Assembly (NCBI GenBank): GCA_000708835.1
Contig: DF236972.1
Span: 167,190-231,189 of the forward strand
Length of the DNA: 64,000 bases
Origin: Klebsormidium nitens
Lineage: Eukaryota; Streptophyta; Klebsormidiophyceae; Klebsormidiales; Klebsormidiaceae
Direction: 5' to 3'
In this document: in pieces, positions 34,782 to 54,678 of the stretch
How the letters are laid out: every line of letters starts with the position of its first letter
Numbering within the stretch: position 1 is the stretch's first letter
Translations under genes and position numbers: made by a program
The notes under the pieces: model-generated
What the model was told of the DNA's origin: nothing
Database searches by the model: none
The model's input: only the letters and a program-made list of their open reading frames with translations

Positions 34782-36986
34782 AGATCCCTCAAACTGTAGA
34801 GATATCTACTGCCGTTATTGATTTGATGTACGGGGTACAGCATAATGTCTATCGGGGTAATAAACAGAGGCTTTGAGCCGGAGCGCTTGAGCATCAGTTT
34901 GGATCCGGTTCTCCGTGTGATTGTTTCCCGTATGTTTGAACACAACAATAGAAGCAATCAAGAGGACACGTACAACATAGCAGGACGCTCACGCACAGTC
35001 ACTGCCGTAACAGCTTAGGTCATTGTGATCTCAGTTAACGGGTAGGGATCAGAAAATTCAACGCACGCTACTGGCCGGAGCTAGATCAGTACGGTGTCAG
35101 GGTTAAAAGCACAGCAGATTGAGAGACAGCACCAGACGGAACGATGAAGAGAATCTGAGTCAAAGATTTGGGAGAATTTTCGTCGGAGTGCTAGTATGAA
35201 GAAGTGGTATCTCCGGGCATGCATCAGGTGCACCATGGGCGGCAGATGCTTAGCACGTCGCTTTGACTATGTATTCCTACCCGCACCGTACTAAGCATTG
35301 CAGGACGAGCAGAACTGGCAAGCTTGTTCTAGCTGCCCAGCTTCCGTTCATGAACCTGTGATTCACATGAGCATGTACCTGCAGATCCGCACGTCCTCCA
35401 TGCATGTACGGAACTTTCGCACCACATGAACTCAATTATCACACCTTCGATCGATGACATCATGGACTGTATATATTTTCATGCACTTCAAGTGAGCCGC
35501 GCTCAGAGCCTGCTGTCATAGCAGCCCCGCCATATACGCGTCGTGGCAAAATGAATGATACCTCTCAAACAGAGCTAGTTTTAATATATCACATGCGCTC
35601 CCAAACATGCACGCGGCGTCGCTGCCACCTGCGAGAAACATACATACGAGCTTTTCTAAAAGAGGTAGTTATCGCAGAATATGCGCACCATGCCCATGTG
35701 TCTGCAACTCCCTGCACACAATTCGAGGTCGCTTGTAGGCCTTGAATCCACTCACATGCTCCGCCTCGGTGTATAACTGGGCACAGTTTCGAGCGGCCAG
35801 CTTTGCGTCTTGCTTCAATCACTGATCAGAGATTATGCAATTCGGATATCAGCTGCTAAAACAGCAGTGTCGGGTCGGTGGACCTGACAGACAGAGCCGT
35901 CGCGTCCAGGTTCCATGATGCTACAGAGCAAACAAAAGTATAGGCTCAAACCGGGAGCTACGGTCAACCAATGTATCGCACGCCGCAGCTACCTAACTTG
36001 ACAGTCTGGCTGACTGGCTAGAATTACAGAGCGCGCCAGCGCAAGAGGGAAGGATGCACTCCTCTATTTATGCTTCAATCAGGGGAAAATCGCCTTCCTC
36101 ACAAATTCTTGGGAGTGGATTGGCTTTCAAGCGGCCGGTCGCGTATCTGCACAGAAGAGAAGAGCAGACTCAGGTCACAACGAAGCAGACGCGATAAGAT
36201 AAAGAATTTATACGCTTGGATGAACGCAAAAAAAGACTTCAATTAATTATTGAACAACAACAAGAGGTCTCTGCACTCAGCAGAGAACCAAAGCAGGGCC
36301 TCTAGAAGAGGTTTGCATTGAATTAGACCTAGGTATCCAGATTGATTTTGGAACTACGAAACAGTTCTGGAGCACCTTAAGAGAAGGGACCCTTTTCGAA
36401 AGTTCTGGCGCTCTAGGGAAACGCCATAAGGTTAGATGAGAAAGCATTTGCCTTCAAAATCCAAGCACGATCCTCTAACCCCAACAGGTGCCATCATCAT
36501 GCTATTCGTAAAGGAAGCAGCTGAATCTCAATTCGTAATTGGCAAAAGTTGGATTTGAAAAGATCTGCTTGATTAGGCTCACCTTTCGCGCACCGCTCTT
36601 GATTTGATCTCTCGGCCCTCAACAGGGCTATGTACAAATATGCCACGAATCGTATTCTAAGCTGGCGCGCTTTGAGCAGCTTTCGCCTTCCTCCTTTTGG
36701 AGCCCGCAATCATCTCCCTGCAGAGATACCCCCACCTGGTCAAGTCCTGTTTGAAACCGAGTGACGCCAAGAATGGAACTTCTCCATTTCACGACGTACT
36801 TGGATCTCCAAATATTGCCTCGTAAATCAGTACACACAGATGATCGTCGGCTCCAAAAACGTTAGGTAAATGGAGTCCGAGTTGAAAGATTACCGCCCTA
36901 CTGAATATGACGACAACACTGCCAAACACTTTGATTAAATAGAGGGTCTTGATCCGCGTCCGAGGATAATCCGATTGAGACCATAC
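34782..36986. other. Convergent intergenic region, no gene seen
   Basis: About 2.2 kb between the 3' ends of the phosphatase and the helicase. It probably includes both 3' UTRs. The section 35200-35560 is rich in CATGCA-type words (CATGCATG at 35399-35406). Small open frames at 35551-35745, 35589-35822 and 36497-36709 have no recognisable content. Confidence 0.45.
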
Positions 36987-39900
36987 TCACCGCTTTCTCT
37001 TCGCGGCTTGGATCTCAGCCCGGGGCACCGTGCTGATCGGCTTCCTCTTCGGCACGTGGTTCTTTCGGTGCCTCCCCTGCAAAACGGAAAACAAGTTGCT
37101 TCAGCAAGCGAGCCTCGGAAGTTGGCCTGCGAGACTTTGTTATCTACAAAGCGGCCCTGACTGCAATACACGGATATTTGAGGCACGATGTCTTCCCCCA
37201 GCCTTCACGAGCAGTCTCGCCAGGCGACAATGTCCGATGAGCAAAAGGTTCCGGAAACGTTTGTGCATGGAGAAGACTATTCTTTACCGTCCAATCGAAC
37301 GTTCTCAGGCCAGAATGTGGTACGCAAATTTGTCTCGCGACCGTATTTCCAGGCAGACGCCCCTGGGATGTATGTAACGTTCCGTTTCAGAGTTTCGCGA
37401 AAACGAAGGATTGACGGAGTCGCATACGCACTTCCAGGGCGCTTCTCATTAGTTGTAAGATACCAAGAGCTCGCCATGATCTAGTATCCAAAAAAGGTCC
37501 ACCTCAAGACTTCACTAAAGTCACGTCCAGCGGAACTTAAAAGACCTTCTATCACTCCGGAAAGACGGCCAGATCCGGACACGCCACGTGTCTTTACCTG
37601 CTTGGGCAGTGCCAGCAGCCAATCCGGGACCTCGCAGCCGGACGCCTTCATCACGTTCGCGATCGAGCGCAGCATCGGGGTGTCGTCTTCCGTGTAGAAC
37701 GTGGTCGCTTCACCCGGCCGCCCTGCCCGACCACTGCGGCCTGCAGATTCAAAGAGCATGTTGTTGAAAAATAATATGGCCGACAAAAAATATGAAAAGA
37801 TGTGGCGGACTCTTTACAGGGAGCAGCCCCGTGTGTTCAGACCTTCAAAGGTTCCAGGGCAGCAGTCCTCTAGCGCGGTCGAGAGACTCATCAATCCTGT
37901 GGGTTCGAACCGTAATCGCGAACATATCATCGTACTTCCCGCAGAGCTTACGGTCACCTAGTCGACCCAAACTCGCACCAGTTGAAAGTTCGACTCCATG
38001 ACAGACGGGAGTCTTCTCACCGTCAGCTCTTTAGCAGACATACGGACAGTAGGATGCAGAAGAAGGCGAAGGGTCTTAATTGCGTCGGTGAAGCAATCAA
38101 GTTCACTGGTGACAACCAAATTGCACCCTTCTACACGGTAAAAGAAATCTCCCAATTCGGAAAGCTGTGGTCTTACCGATCCTGTGGATGTACGATGCGA
38201 TGGAGGGCGGGAAGTCGTAGTTGACCACGTGGTTCACGCCCTTGAAGTCCATGCCGCGACCCATCAGGTCCGTTGCGATGAGCACCCACGTCCCGCCGGC
38301 TCGAAACGAATCTACGGCATGCTCTCGCTGCAAAGAAGGATGCTTCACGTCAGGGGAACGGCTGAAAAATACTGGTGGGATAGACCTCAAGGCCGTAGCA
38401 CCAAGAAACGCGTCCACCAACTCCTTTCTGCTGCACGAAGTGAGTCGGAGGTCATGTCGGAGGATTGCTAGGTCCAACTTGTGGAGCTGCCACTGCACGT
38501 CACTCAGCAGTTAGCAACCTTGTATGCTTCTAGATCCGATCCACAAGTGTAAAGCTGTCAGAAAATCTAGCAAAGGACTCTGTGTCAGAAAGTTTAGCAA
38601 AGGACTCAGAGGGAAAATGACTCGTCGAGACAAACAACCACATAGCAGTCGAACTTCGCGTTCCTTTCCCGTACCTGTGCCTGCGTCCTGTCGGCATGGA
38701 TGGCGTCAACCTTGACGCCGTCGTACGCCAGCTCCTTATGCAGCTCTTTGGCCCGGTCTTTGCTCTGGACGAAAACCAAAACTGGCGGATGCAGGCCCTG
38801 CATCAACCACGCGCCGCCGCGTGTCAGATTGGTGTTGCTTGCGTGTGTTCAGATAAGCAGCCTAGCAACCTGCCTGCAGTCGAGCTGGCACCAAACACAC
38901 AACGGATGCATGATGCTCGTTTCTAGCGTAGGCTATACCTCTCAAAGTTTTGAAACCTTTTGCAACGCCCAAGGGATGCGGTCAATGCAATACAGGAAGC
39001 ACCATCAACGATGTTTTGATACCAACGACGATCTTTCAGAGACAAATGCTGAAGGGTATTGACGAAGATAGGCAACCTTGGTTTTAGTGGTTGCAAACAA
39101 TCACTGAAGGGACGGGTTGGAAAGCGCAAGTCAAAGCAGAAAACTCGCAAGCAAAGGAGGGGCTGATATAGGGCTGGGCATCAGGTTGTCAGAGGTTAGA
39201 AAATCCACACGGAGATTCGGCAGGTGGAAAACATATTTCTATCTTCTCATCATTTGCCCAGACCCTACAGCCATACTTCTTAAGGATCGAGATCAGAAGC
39301 GGAAGAACAGACAAAAAAGCACTGATTGACACAGTTTGAGAACATGCAATAATATCGATGCAATGCTGCGCCCAATCGGAGACCGAAACCTGAATGTAAG
39401 ACCTTCAAGCAAAATCCGAAGCGAAAAGTGGACCTGAATTTGACAAAATGCCACAGCGTTAGATGCGAGCAGGGTGCGGATGGGTATCGTGACTGAAGCA
39501 GGCATGAAACAAAACTAGCGACTTGAAAACCGGTTCTACTGACAATATCTATAAGCCCTTCCGGCGTCCTACTCAGATGCTACCGAGCCTGGAAACCTTT
39601 CAGAGGCGCTACGAGGAGGCCATCAGACAATCAACACGGCATCGTTCAGCCCGCCCGTCTGCAAGTTCTTCATCATCAAGGTTTCCGGACCCGCACCGAA
39701 AAGGGTCAATGCTTCGCTGTGTAGTAACATTCGCGATAAGCTTGAGCCTGCTCGACAACCAAAGACACGGCTAAATACCACGGACCATGCGCTTCCAAAA
39801 GCAGATCAGAGAACTCAGGGGTCACATGTCTGTACATAACACAGTTCGCAACCACGAAGCTTAGAAAAGGAACGAGCGCAATCAGATAAGATACTCAAAG

Positions 39901-42900
39901 TCAAAACATGCAAGACAAAGGACTACTTCGCCAAGAAATAGAATCTGCAACAGATCCGGGACAAGACGGGATCAGAACAGATACAGCATGGCCGGCTGTT
40001 CGAAAGCAAGTCAAAAAAGGAGGACACAAGTAACTCACAGAGCGAAGCACTTCGATGAATCCAAAACTAAAAGTGAAAGTTGTCCCGTGACTTACCTGCT
40101 GGAACATCTGCCGGATCGCCAGCAGCTTGCCTTCCTCGCTACCCACGTAGACAAGCTTCTGCTTCACCGTCTTGGAGGCGCTATTCCTGTTCACAGAAGT
40201 AAGGGAATAATGTCACAAGGAAAGCATGCCAGAGGCTAAGGATCCAGCGGAGATGCCCCAAAATGCGGACCTTTTCAAAAACCCTGGTGACAAGACGTCC
40301 GTACTTCTCTTTCCTGAAACCCGCGGTGATGTGCGGAACCGACGGCATGCGCTGAGCGGGACACCGAAGTTTCTGTTGCCTCGGACGGAACTTTTCAGAC
40401 TCTACATGCGAAAGGAACCAATAATCGTATGACACCAACACAAAGAGACGTCGGAAAAGGTTGAAAGAATATTCGCACTCCATTTGGCTGATGGCTGATT
40501 CAGGCAGGCCAAAGCCGGTAAGCCTGAGTGTGCGGGTCTCTTGCATCGTGATTTAACAGCCTGGCTACATTGACTACCAGACTGGTGATAGCGATGCGTG
40601 ACAAGGGGCAGCTCAAAGAGTAACTAACGAGAAACTGGATACAGAAATTTAGGTAAACCCTGACATAGGACATTCATCTGCCGGAATTCTTCGTAGATTT
40701 TGTTTTCTTTCCCCCAAGCCCCTCGAAGGACTTCTTATTGATGACAGAGGACTGAACGAACTTAACGAGGCAATTGACTGCTTTTCCAAACTCCTCTTTG
40801 GACCCGGCCTTCACAACTGTGCAACCTAGAAGACACTGCTCTTTCATCGGGCAAGCGGCACTGAGTTCCAAACGCCTGGAAAAACAAGCAAGCACGAATC
40901 CCAGACACTCGGAGAAACCTTCTCAACTCTAAGTAGAGTGAGCTCACCTTTCGCCCAAGGCAGCGCGGCGGTGGAGAGCGACAATTGCTCTCCTTCCCAA
41001 GCAAAAAGCTTATGTCCAACCATTCTCACACACAGAAATGAAAAAGACGACGGAAGCGGACCCCTCGCCTAGAACCCTCACCTGTCCCCCACGACGATGC
41101 GAACGGGGTCGTGCATGATGGAGCGCGCGAGCTCCTCGACGGTGTCCGGCAGCGTGGCGCTGAAAAGTGCACGCTGGATGCCGGGACGAATGCACGCCGC
41201 CACGATGCCGTCAATCTGCTCCACGAAGCCCATCTCGAACAGCTTGTCCGCCTCGTCCAGAACTAAGTGCTGCACCCTGCGGAAAGAGATGCTGAATTGA
41301 AAAGCAGATCTGAAAGCTTATGTCCGATGCAACTTATGTCCGATGCAAAACGTTTTAATACTTGGCGAAGCAGATTGAGCGGCCAATCTGTTCCACGGAG
41401 CCCATCTCGAACAGCTTGTCCGCCTCGTCCACAACTAGGTGCTGCACCCTGCGGAAACGGAAGCGAGCTTCGAAGGCACGTTCAGAAGCTGGATTACTTG
41501 GCTGGAAATAGATACATATCTTCTCGAGGTTTGAATGCTGACTAAACCTTCATTGCAGGTTGAGCCGTCATCTGGTTCAAAATCTAAAGCTTGTTTCAAA
41601 ACCAGAGGCTGCCGCCAGCGGAGAAATTTGGTCCAGTCAAATAGGCTGACGGGTAAGTGCATACTCAGACCAATTCTAATTCTTCGCTCTCAATCGACCA
41701 ATCGACCAACCTGCCTGCCTGGCACAGCATCAAGTGCTCCCTTTCTAAAGATAAAAGAAGCGACCCACGTCTTTTGAGTCTAATGCAAAACTACCCTATC
41801 AGTCAGGCGGCTCAATTGGGCACTTGCTCCATCAAACGCAGAGCCTCCAAGCACTTTCTTTCTCGTGTCCAAGGTCAAAGGGGGGTGACAATTGATCTGC
41901 AAAAGCTACTGCTTTGAATCAAAGAGCTAACAACCATCAAAGCGGACACGTACGGGTCGAGCATGATAGAACCTCTGGCGGAACAGAGGTAAGACAGTCG
42001 GCTCCCTTATTTGCAGGACGCTGGGCAGGAACCACAGAAAAATGTCTGCTCAACGGTGATGCTCAGATAAATCCCTCAACATGGTTCTCGACACAAGGAC
42101 ATTAGCCCTTTCCGTTGTCCAGACATATGTTAAATCATCACTGCATCACCCACGTACAGTCGACCATAAAGTGCCAGTCAGTGATACACCGACATGGCTT
42201 GGCTAAACCAATGTTCCACCAGTAAGTTTGATCAGGCAAGCAAGAATTATGAAGCGAGACCAAAAGCGCGTATGCCAGCTCGAGCTACGAGCAACGCTGG
42301 GTATGGTCTAGAAGACCTGTGTCTTGATCACACAAAAATCACCAGAAACACGCCAAAAGCAACATCTACAAACTGAAGGCAAGCGAAGTCAAACGTATTA
42401 AAGACGGCTGCACTCAGACAAGGGGTCGTTGTTGATGCTCACGGGGCCGCAGCCCCTCTTGCATTCTTCCTATCATAAGACGAGGTCATCATTGTGCTGC
42501 CACTGCTCCGCTGCCGTCAGTTGTCGCAGAAGCACTGGTTTCCGAAAGGGCCGAACCCTACCGCGAATCGAGTAGCAAACATTCGCTACAGAGAACGATA
42601 TTCGCTATAGAGATTTGACTCTAGACCACAGCGTTTGGAAACGACCGGCAATACCGGCAATCCGGACGAAAAGGTGAAAGGCGTCGCTGAAGGGGAAACA
42701 AGATGTAACTACTTGGCAACTGACAGTAGAATCAGACTGCAAGAACTTTGGTGACAGGGCTTTGATCATTGAAGACCTGGACGAAGACAGAACGAGACAA
42801 CTCAAGTCGACTGTGTGTCAAAGCGCCCTGTTCGAGCGCCTCTGTTCTCGAAAATACGATTCATCATGAACGTCTCAAAAAAGTGAGCTCCATACATTTG

Positions 42901-45900
42901 CTGAGCTGGAAGAGACGGAGCAGACAAACCAGTGACTGGACAAGGTCGACGAAAGAAACGGGCATGCAGGAGAGGTATTTTGGCGTCTCGGTTTGGCAGC
43001 GCTCAGTGGAAGAAGAAGTCGTTTTTTGAATGCCCATGGTGCAAGCACCAATCGCAATCATCCTTTTCAAGGCGGATTACATCATAGCGCTGCCAAGCTG
43101 AGATTTGAGGTTTGCCAAGCACCAAGTGAGCTGCATCAATAATACGAATCTGCACTGACGGTTTGACAATCCAACAGACGAGGCTGTGTAACGAGAGAAG
43201 CCATTCGTTCTCAAAAGCAAGATGATTATTCCAGAGATTGCCAGGCAAAGTAACCTAAATTTTGAAGGGGAGCAGGCAAAGCATTATGAAGTCAAAGCAA
43301 ATACGTGATTATGTTTGCAGGGTTTGTCTCTGAGAATCTCCAACCAGACTCGGTCTTTCTTGGACAGAGCGTCATGCTTTCAGCAAGAACAATCTTCTGT
43401 CCAGCCGCCTCCTTACGAAGATCACCTCAAAAACCTTTCAACAACTCTCTCACAGTGGCAGTCCGAAAAGCCCAACCATTCTCACACACACAGACCCCAA
43501 CCTTACCTGCTGAGGTCGATCTTCTGCTCTTTGACCAGGTGGTCCAATCGCAGCGGCGTGGAGACAAGGATGTCGCACGGGGATGCCGCAAAGTCGACGC
43601 TTGTGGCGGTGGCCTTGGTCATGATGCGCGCCCGGAATTTGCGGCCCTGGATCAGCTTCTTGAGCTCCCGGTGCGTCTGGAGCGCCAGCTCGCGGGTGGG
43701 GTTGAGGATGATGGCGTGCACGCCGTCTTTCGAGGGAGCCTGCAGGCGAACCATCAACTTGAGCGTGGTGCGGTTGAAAAGTTTGTCCTAAAGCAACTGA
43801 GCAGGATGCACAGTTACCAGCCGACTCGTGAGAGAGCGGAATGAAAACAGCCTGAGATTACTGAATGCAAAATCCAAGAATTTTGATGTTTTTCCAAAAG
43901 CTCTCTTACTGATTCCGGCAGTTAGGACCAGCCCAATGCGCCTTGACCAGATCTTATGACCGGCAACGACAACAGCTTTGCAATCGTGACAAGAGTTGAG
44001 ACCCTGGCTCTGGTTCTTTCAACCCCAATATTGTCGAAGAGCATTGCAGAGTAACAGCACATCGAAACCACTGTTCAGCACAACCTTAAAGTTGAGGCCA
44101 CCACCAAAGGGGACAGAATCAATCAGCCCACAAGTGCACTCTCGCCTCACCTTCAGGCTCAACAGAATAGGAAGCAGAAAGGCCACCGTCTTGCCAGAAC
44201 CAGTAGGCGCACAGGCAAACACCTCCAGTCCCTGCACAGAAGGTTCCGAACACAAGATGAGTGAAAAGCTGCCACAGCGGTAATGGTCTAACAGCATGCT
44301 CTTTTGAGACAGCCAAAGCAAGAGGATGATACAAGCAGAATACTCAAGCCAACGGCAGAGGTAGTGGCAACAGACCAAGCTGAATTGATCAGGGAAACAT
44401 CGTAATCAAGAGCAGAAATGCACTACCCCTGAACTATCAGTCACTCTCAGGAGCAAAGTCATAGGTGACAACTCACCTTCAGCATCGCTGGAATGGCCTG
44501 TCTCTGGATAGGCGTTGGCTCCGAGTATCCACTCTCTGCCAAGTTATTTAAGAGGTACCGCGGGCATGAGAAGAGTGTGCGGAGCTCTGAAAAGTTGGCG
44601 AGGGGCGCAGGGACCCCCTGGGAGGGGGCGACCTTGATCTTGAACTCTTTTCTAAGGAGGGCAACCCTCTGCATGCCAGAAGAATACTGTCAGACCTTTA
44701 TTCCTACACGTTTTCTTGTGAACCTGTTGAAGTGGACAAGCCAACACAACTGAATCTTCGCTACCAACAAGCGAAACTTCTATTTCGAGAATGTGATCAA
44801 CAAAGCCAAACCACAACCTTGAATCACAACGATGGAAAGTAACTCTTCCGAAGCTTCTTCGATGGCAGAAAGGAAAGCAAGCCTGCTCTATGAGACGATG
44901 AACCCGGCTGTGCAATTAACGACAACAGGTTTCAAAGTAAGTGGGTTTGAGCTGCATACCTCGTCATTTGTCGTCTTGCTCTTCGGAAGGAGTCCGGCAT
45001 CGTCAGCGGCTTTGGCTGCAGGCGAAGCGCCACCACTGGTCCCAAAGATCCGCACGGATCCATCATCTGCAAAAGGCATTCAGCGTCAGACAATTGGCAA
45101 GGAAAGACGATATACGATTGGGCAAAAATAGCGAACAACCAACACACCGAACACAATGCAATTTTGAGCTTCTAACCAACAAGAAGGTGCAATGCTTCTT
45201 CTTGATGCTAGGATCAAAGAATCAGTTACTGCCAACCTACAATCAGAAACTGGTGGGTCGTGAACGAAGAGTGGATATTCTTATCGCACTTCTGAACTTA
45301 GACTCTACCCGGAAGGCTTTGATACAAGCAACCACGGCACAGGCCTCATTTGAAGAATGATTCAAGCATGATGGTAAAGGTGGTGGGTACGGAGTGTATC
45401 ATTACCTGGCAAGTCTGGAATTGGCGCACCCTTGCGCTTCTTCTTGGAACCCCCAGCCCTCTCTGGAGCCTTGCCTCCAGCAAGCTCCACACCAGTCTCT
45501 GCTTGCACTTTTGCCCTCTTCAACGGTCTCTCAGCACCAGTCAACGAGCTCTTTGGAGCCGCCGTGAAGTCGAGAGTGATGGGTTGAGACGCAGAGCTTC
45601 CAGGAGCAGGGGCTTTCTGCGAATAAGAAAACTTGGATGTCAGACATATTTTCCCCCACTCTTGTTGATATTCCGTTTTGGGATCTCCCCCTATCTTGGA
45701 CAACGCATACAGCGTCAATGGTGGTGGTAGAAACAAATGAGTGTAGACAAAAGGTTCGATCTTCTCCAATAATTCTCTGATATTTTGCTGGCATGAACTA
45801 CGAACTTGGTCTTTCGACATTGAAAAAGACCAACAGAAACTAACGTCCAAAGTGGGACAGTTAGACCGAAGTGTTCATCAGGACTATGTAAGTCAGCCAG

Positions 45901-46697
45901 GAAAGAGGAGCAGAAACCAGAAGATGTACGAACTTCTAGATGTTTAGAAGGTTTTAGTGTCGGCTGCATGGTCTGCCCAAAGAGGTAAGTGCGACAACGA
46001 CGCTCCTCACGGTGATGGAATATGCAGCCTGCCCCCGCGGAGGCGTGCGGCCCACCCTATTTCTCCGAAGAGCTTTCAAGGGGCCGCTGCCTACAACGCA
46101 GGGGTGGTTTTTGTGTGACGTTTACGCTGGACTATACGGCGTAGAATGCCCGCACCGGAGTGCGGGCTAACCGCTCCGATTGCGCGAGGTAGCAGCCAGG
46201 CAGACTACTAGACTCCGTCAGTAGAGACAGACTTTGAAGACATGCGAAAGGAAGGCTTTGTGTACACCCAATTACAACACAAAGGCAAAACATTGCAATA
46301 AACTGTTACATGTTCCAATATACACACATCTGTTCAGCAAAAGGGAGGAAGGAGCATTGTTCAAGGTTCAGAAATCCCGCAACAACCGTTACCATGCTGT
46401 CTTCTTCACTGCGCGAATCACAAACCTAAACAGACAGACAGAGACGATGACTGATCGACACCGAGGGCTGATGAAAAAGTGGTGCAAGAACAAACGCTTT
46501 GCCATATCTTCTCCCACTTCTACACTCTTCTTTATGCACAAAACCAAATCCATTGCAGCTCAGCTCTATTGACCTCAGATAACAACCAGAAGCTCATTCC
46601 ACACACAAGTTGGACAAAGGCTTACATTGAAAAGCTCAATCTCCTTTTTAAAGCGCCGCCGGTCGAAATGCAGGCCCGCAAACAGCTCTTTCTCCAT
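36987..46697 (-). CDS. RH57: DEAD-box RNA helicase of the ROK1/DDX52/RH57 family
   Basis: Twelve exons: 46697-46626, 45616-45406, 45066-44960, 44668-44477, 44231-44151, 43739-43507, 41276-41082, 40186-40096, 38797-38675, 38327-38177, 37740-37598 and 37076-36987. They total 1,689 bases, 562 residues, all phases consistent. The N-terminus [16 protein letters not shown] matches ROK1 proteins. Motifs in order: Q motif EPTPIQRQ (about 180), Walker A APTGSGKT, Ia [18 protein letters not shown] in [13 protein letters not shown] (about 305), [26 protein letters not shown], and [11 protein letters not shown] split by an intron. A Lys/Arg-rich tail includes HVPKRKPIS and ends KRKR. Yeast Rok1 acts in the nucleolus in 18S rRNA processing, releasing snR10; that role here is by homology. 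The 2.2-kb intron between exons 6 and 7 contains a copy of the start of exon 7. Confidence 0.95.
41317..41348. repeat. Perfect 16-bp tandem repeat in the helicase intron
   Basis: CTTATGTCCGATGCAA occurs at 41317-41332 and 41333-41348, directly between the real exon 7 and its partial upstream copy. Confidence 0.88.
41384..41451 (-). repeat. Duplicate of acceptor plus first ~65 bases of helicase exon 7
   Basis: On the minus strand a CCGCAG acceptor (ctg at 41449-41451) is followed from 41448 by a near-copy of exon 7. The copy still encodes [16 protein letters not shown], including the DEAD box. The real exon starts at 41276, so the offset is 172 bases. The copy diverges after VEQI and its frame ends at a TAA about 30 codons in. 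Splicing to it would truncate the helicase. Confidence 0.92.
46012..46230. other. GC-rich structured island in helicase intron 1 (candidate non-coding RNA)
   Basis: Within intron 1 there is a block of several short hairpins. GCCCGCAC-CGGA-GTGCGGGC at 46148-46167 is an 8-bp perfect stem with a tetraloop. TACGC...GCGTA lies just upstream (about 46125-46143), GCCT...AGGC near 46035, and CTACT...AGTAG near 46205-46224. Flanks are AT-richer and unstructured. I cannot match it to a known RNA, and neither strand has a clear box C/D or H/ACA signature. Confidence 0.3.
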
Positions 46698-47123
46698 CCT
46701 GCGCTTGCGTCGCAATCAGCCACGAGAGATTGAAGGTGACGCCGAAAAGGCGAAGGTGGCCCAGTCCCTTGGCGCACTGGGACCCGCCAAAAGAGGCGCC
46801 ATGTCTTGGGCTGCTACCCTCGTGATCTGACCCTCTGGTAGTTCTGCTGCACGTTTATGTACTGCGAAAACTGTCCAAGAGCTCCTTTCAAGAAATCATC
46901 CTTGTGGGTTGTCCGAAGGATCCGCTTATGGTTCCGTCCAGCTTTCTCGACCATTGGCATGCGCTTGACTTCAAAGTTGTGGCGAGCTGATCAGCACTGG
47001 TGCCAGCAGCTTCCTTGTCAATGTCATAAGAGGCCGTTCAATTCAGGCCCCTGATCCAAATCTTATAAGGAAAGGACCCTTGTTACTATCCATTGAAATA
47101 CGCATCGTTCGCAACAGCTAGAA
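46698..47123. promoter_or_regulatory. Divergent promoter region between RH57 and the NSI-like gene
   Basis: The start codons face away across 426 bases. A minimal upstream frame, ATG at 46801 to TGA at about 46830 on the plus strand, could be a ten-codon uORF if the NSI-like transcript begins that far upstream. No other element is recognised. Confidence 0.45.
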
Positions 47124-53426
<6,303 letters not shown>

Positions 53427-54678
53427 CACTGGCAATTTCCACCGACAGCTCATTTGCTGGCACTACCGAGGCAGGTCTCGACGGACCTTGAAATACTTTG
53501 AGTGACAGGTCTCCAGTTCGCTACATCCTGCAAGAAACATCATTTGCTAAACCAAAGACGCAAAAGGATGCTTTACGTTACAAGCATAATGGTTGATTTC
53601 AATGATGCCTCTTGGATTCAACTCCTTCGTTGCTATCTCGAGCAGCTCGCCTGCGCCTGCATTGCAGACCATCTGCTGAGACGCCTTCAATCTTACAAAA
53701 TCCCCCTTCGAGGTTTGAATCACCTTCAGGGCCTGCTTCCATGGAGTGGTCACCGCCCACCAAAGCGACTTTCCTTACAGCTCATGTCTTGTGTTTCTTG
53801 GCCTTCGAGGCAGAGGAACCGTGTCTTTAGGTAGAAGCTACTCGCGTGTTACCCTCTGCTCGCTGTTCAGTCCACATCGCTGTTACTAAACAGCGATATC
53901 TTATATGGAAGACAGAAGCTTATTCAAAGTTTAACTGAGTTACGTGTACGAGAAAGATATTCAGCGCGTTTTTGGTAAACACGAGTAGTTTAGCTTTGAA
54001 GAGTGAGCGGACTTTTTTCGGAGCAGCTCAAGTTCGACGAGTATACAGACTCCGTCCATCCAGCTGAAAAAATGGTCAATAAAAAAAGGACGACTTGTAA
54101 TAAAGAGGTGTCTCATCAGTGTGTCATTCCTTTTTGCGTTTAACGGTTCGCGCTCGGCGTTGTTAGCCAGCAGCTCCTTCCGCCAGCTGGCGGGTGCTCT
54201 GGTTGCACGGCGGCTGGCGAGCCCAGTTGAGTACAGTCAGAATTGGCTGACGTAACCAGTCCGCCGTCACTGGAAGATGCACTAATCTGGCTGACGTTGA
54301 AATAGAAATTGGTGCTGAGCTGAACCCCCAAAGGTTGATATGCAGTTTTCTATCCACATGCAATTTTTACTCTTAACAGCTAAACGAAGCGATGCTGTCC
54401 TTTTCTCATTAAGCTTTACACGGCTATGACGGAACCACACTTGCTGGAACCGGGACTGTTCCAGTCATCTTTGGACGCCCTGAGCCGTCCGTCATTACCA
54501 GAAACTTGTACGTTGCAATAGACTTTTTGCAGCTTGCCGATTGAAACCAAAATTTTGCATGTAACTACGAAAGGGAACCTTTGCTTGGAAATCCAAACGC
54601 TGGAATACTCATTCAATTGATTGAGCGTCCGTCCCCAAGCGTTTGCGCTTGCGTCGCCCTTACTCTTACACCCAATCT

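Noticed and set aside
37861-37925. tRNA-like stretch with GGTTCGAACC and a CTCATCA loop
   Set aside because: The T-arm pairs only weakly and no seven-base acceptor stem can be formed, so it is at best a pseudo-tRNA. It also lies inside a helicase intron.
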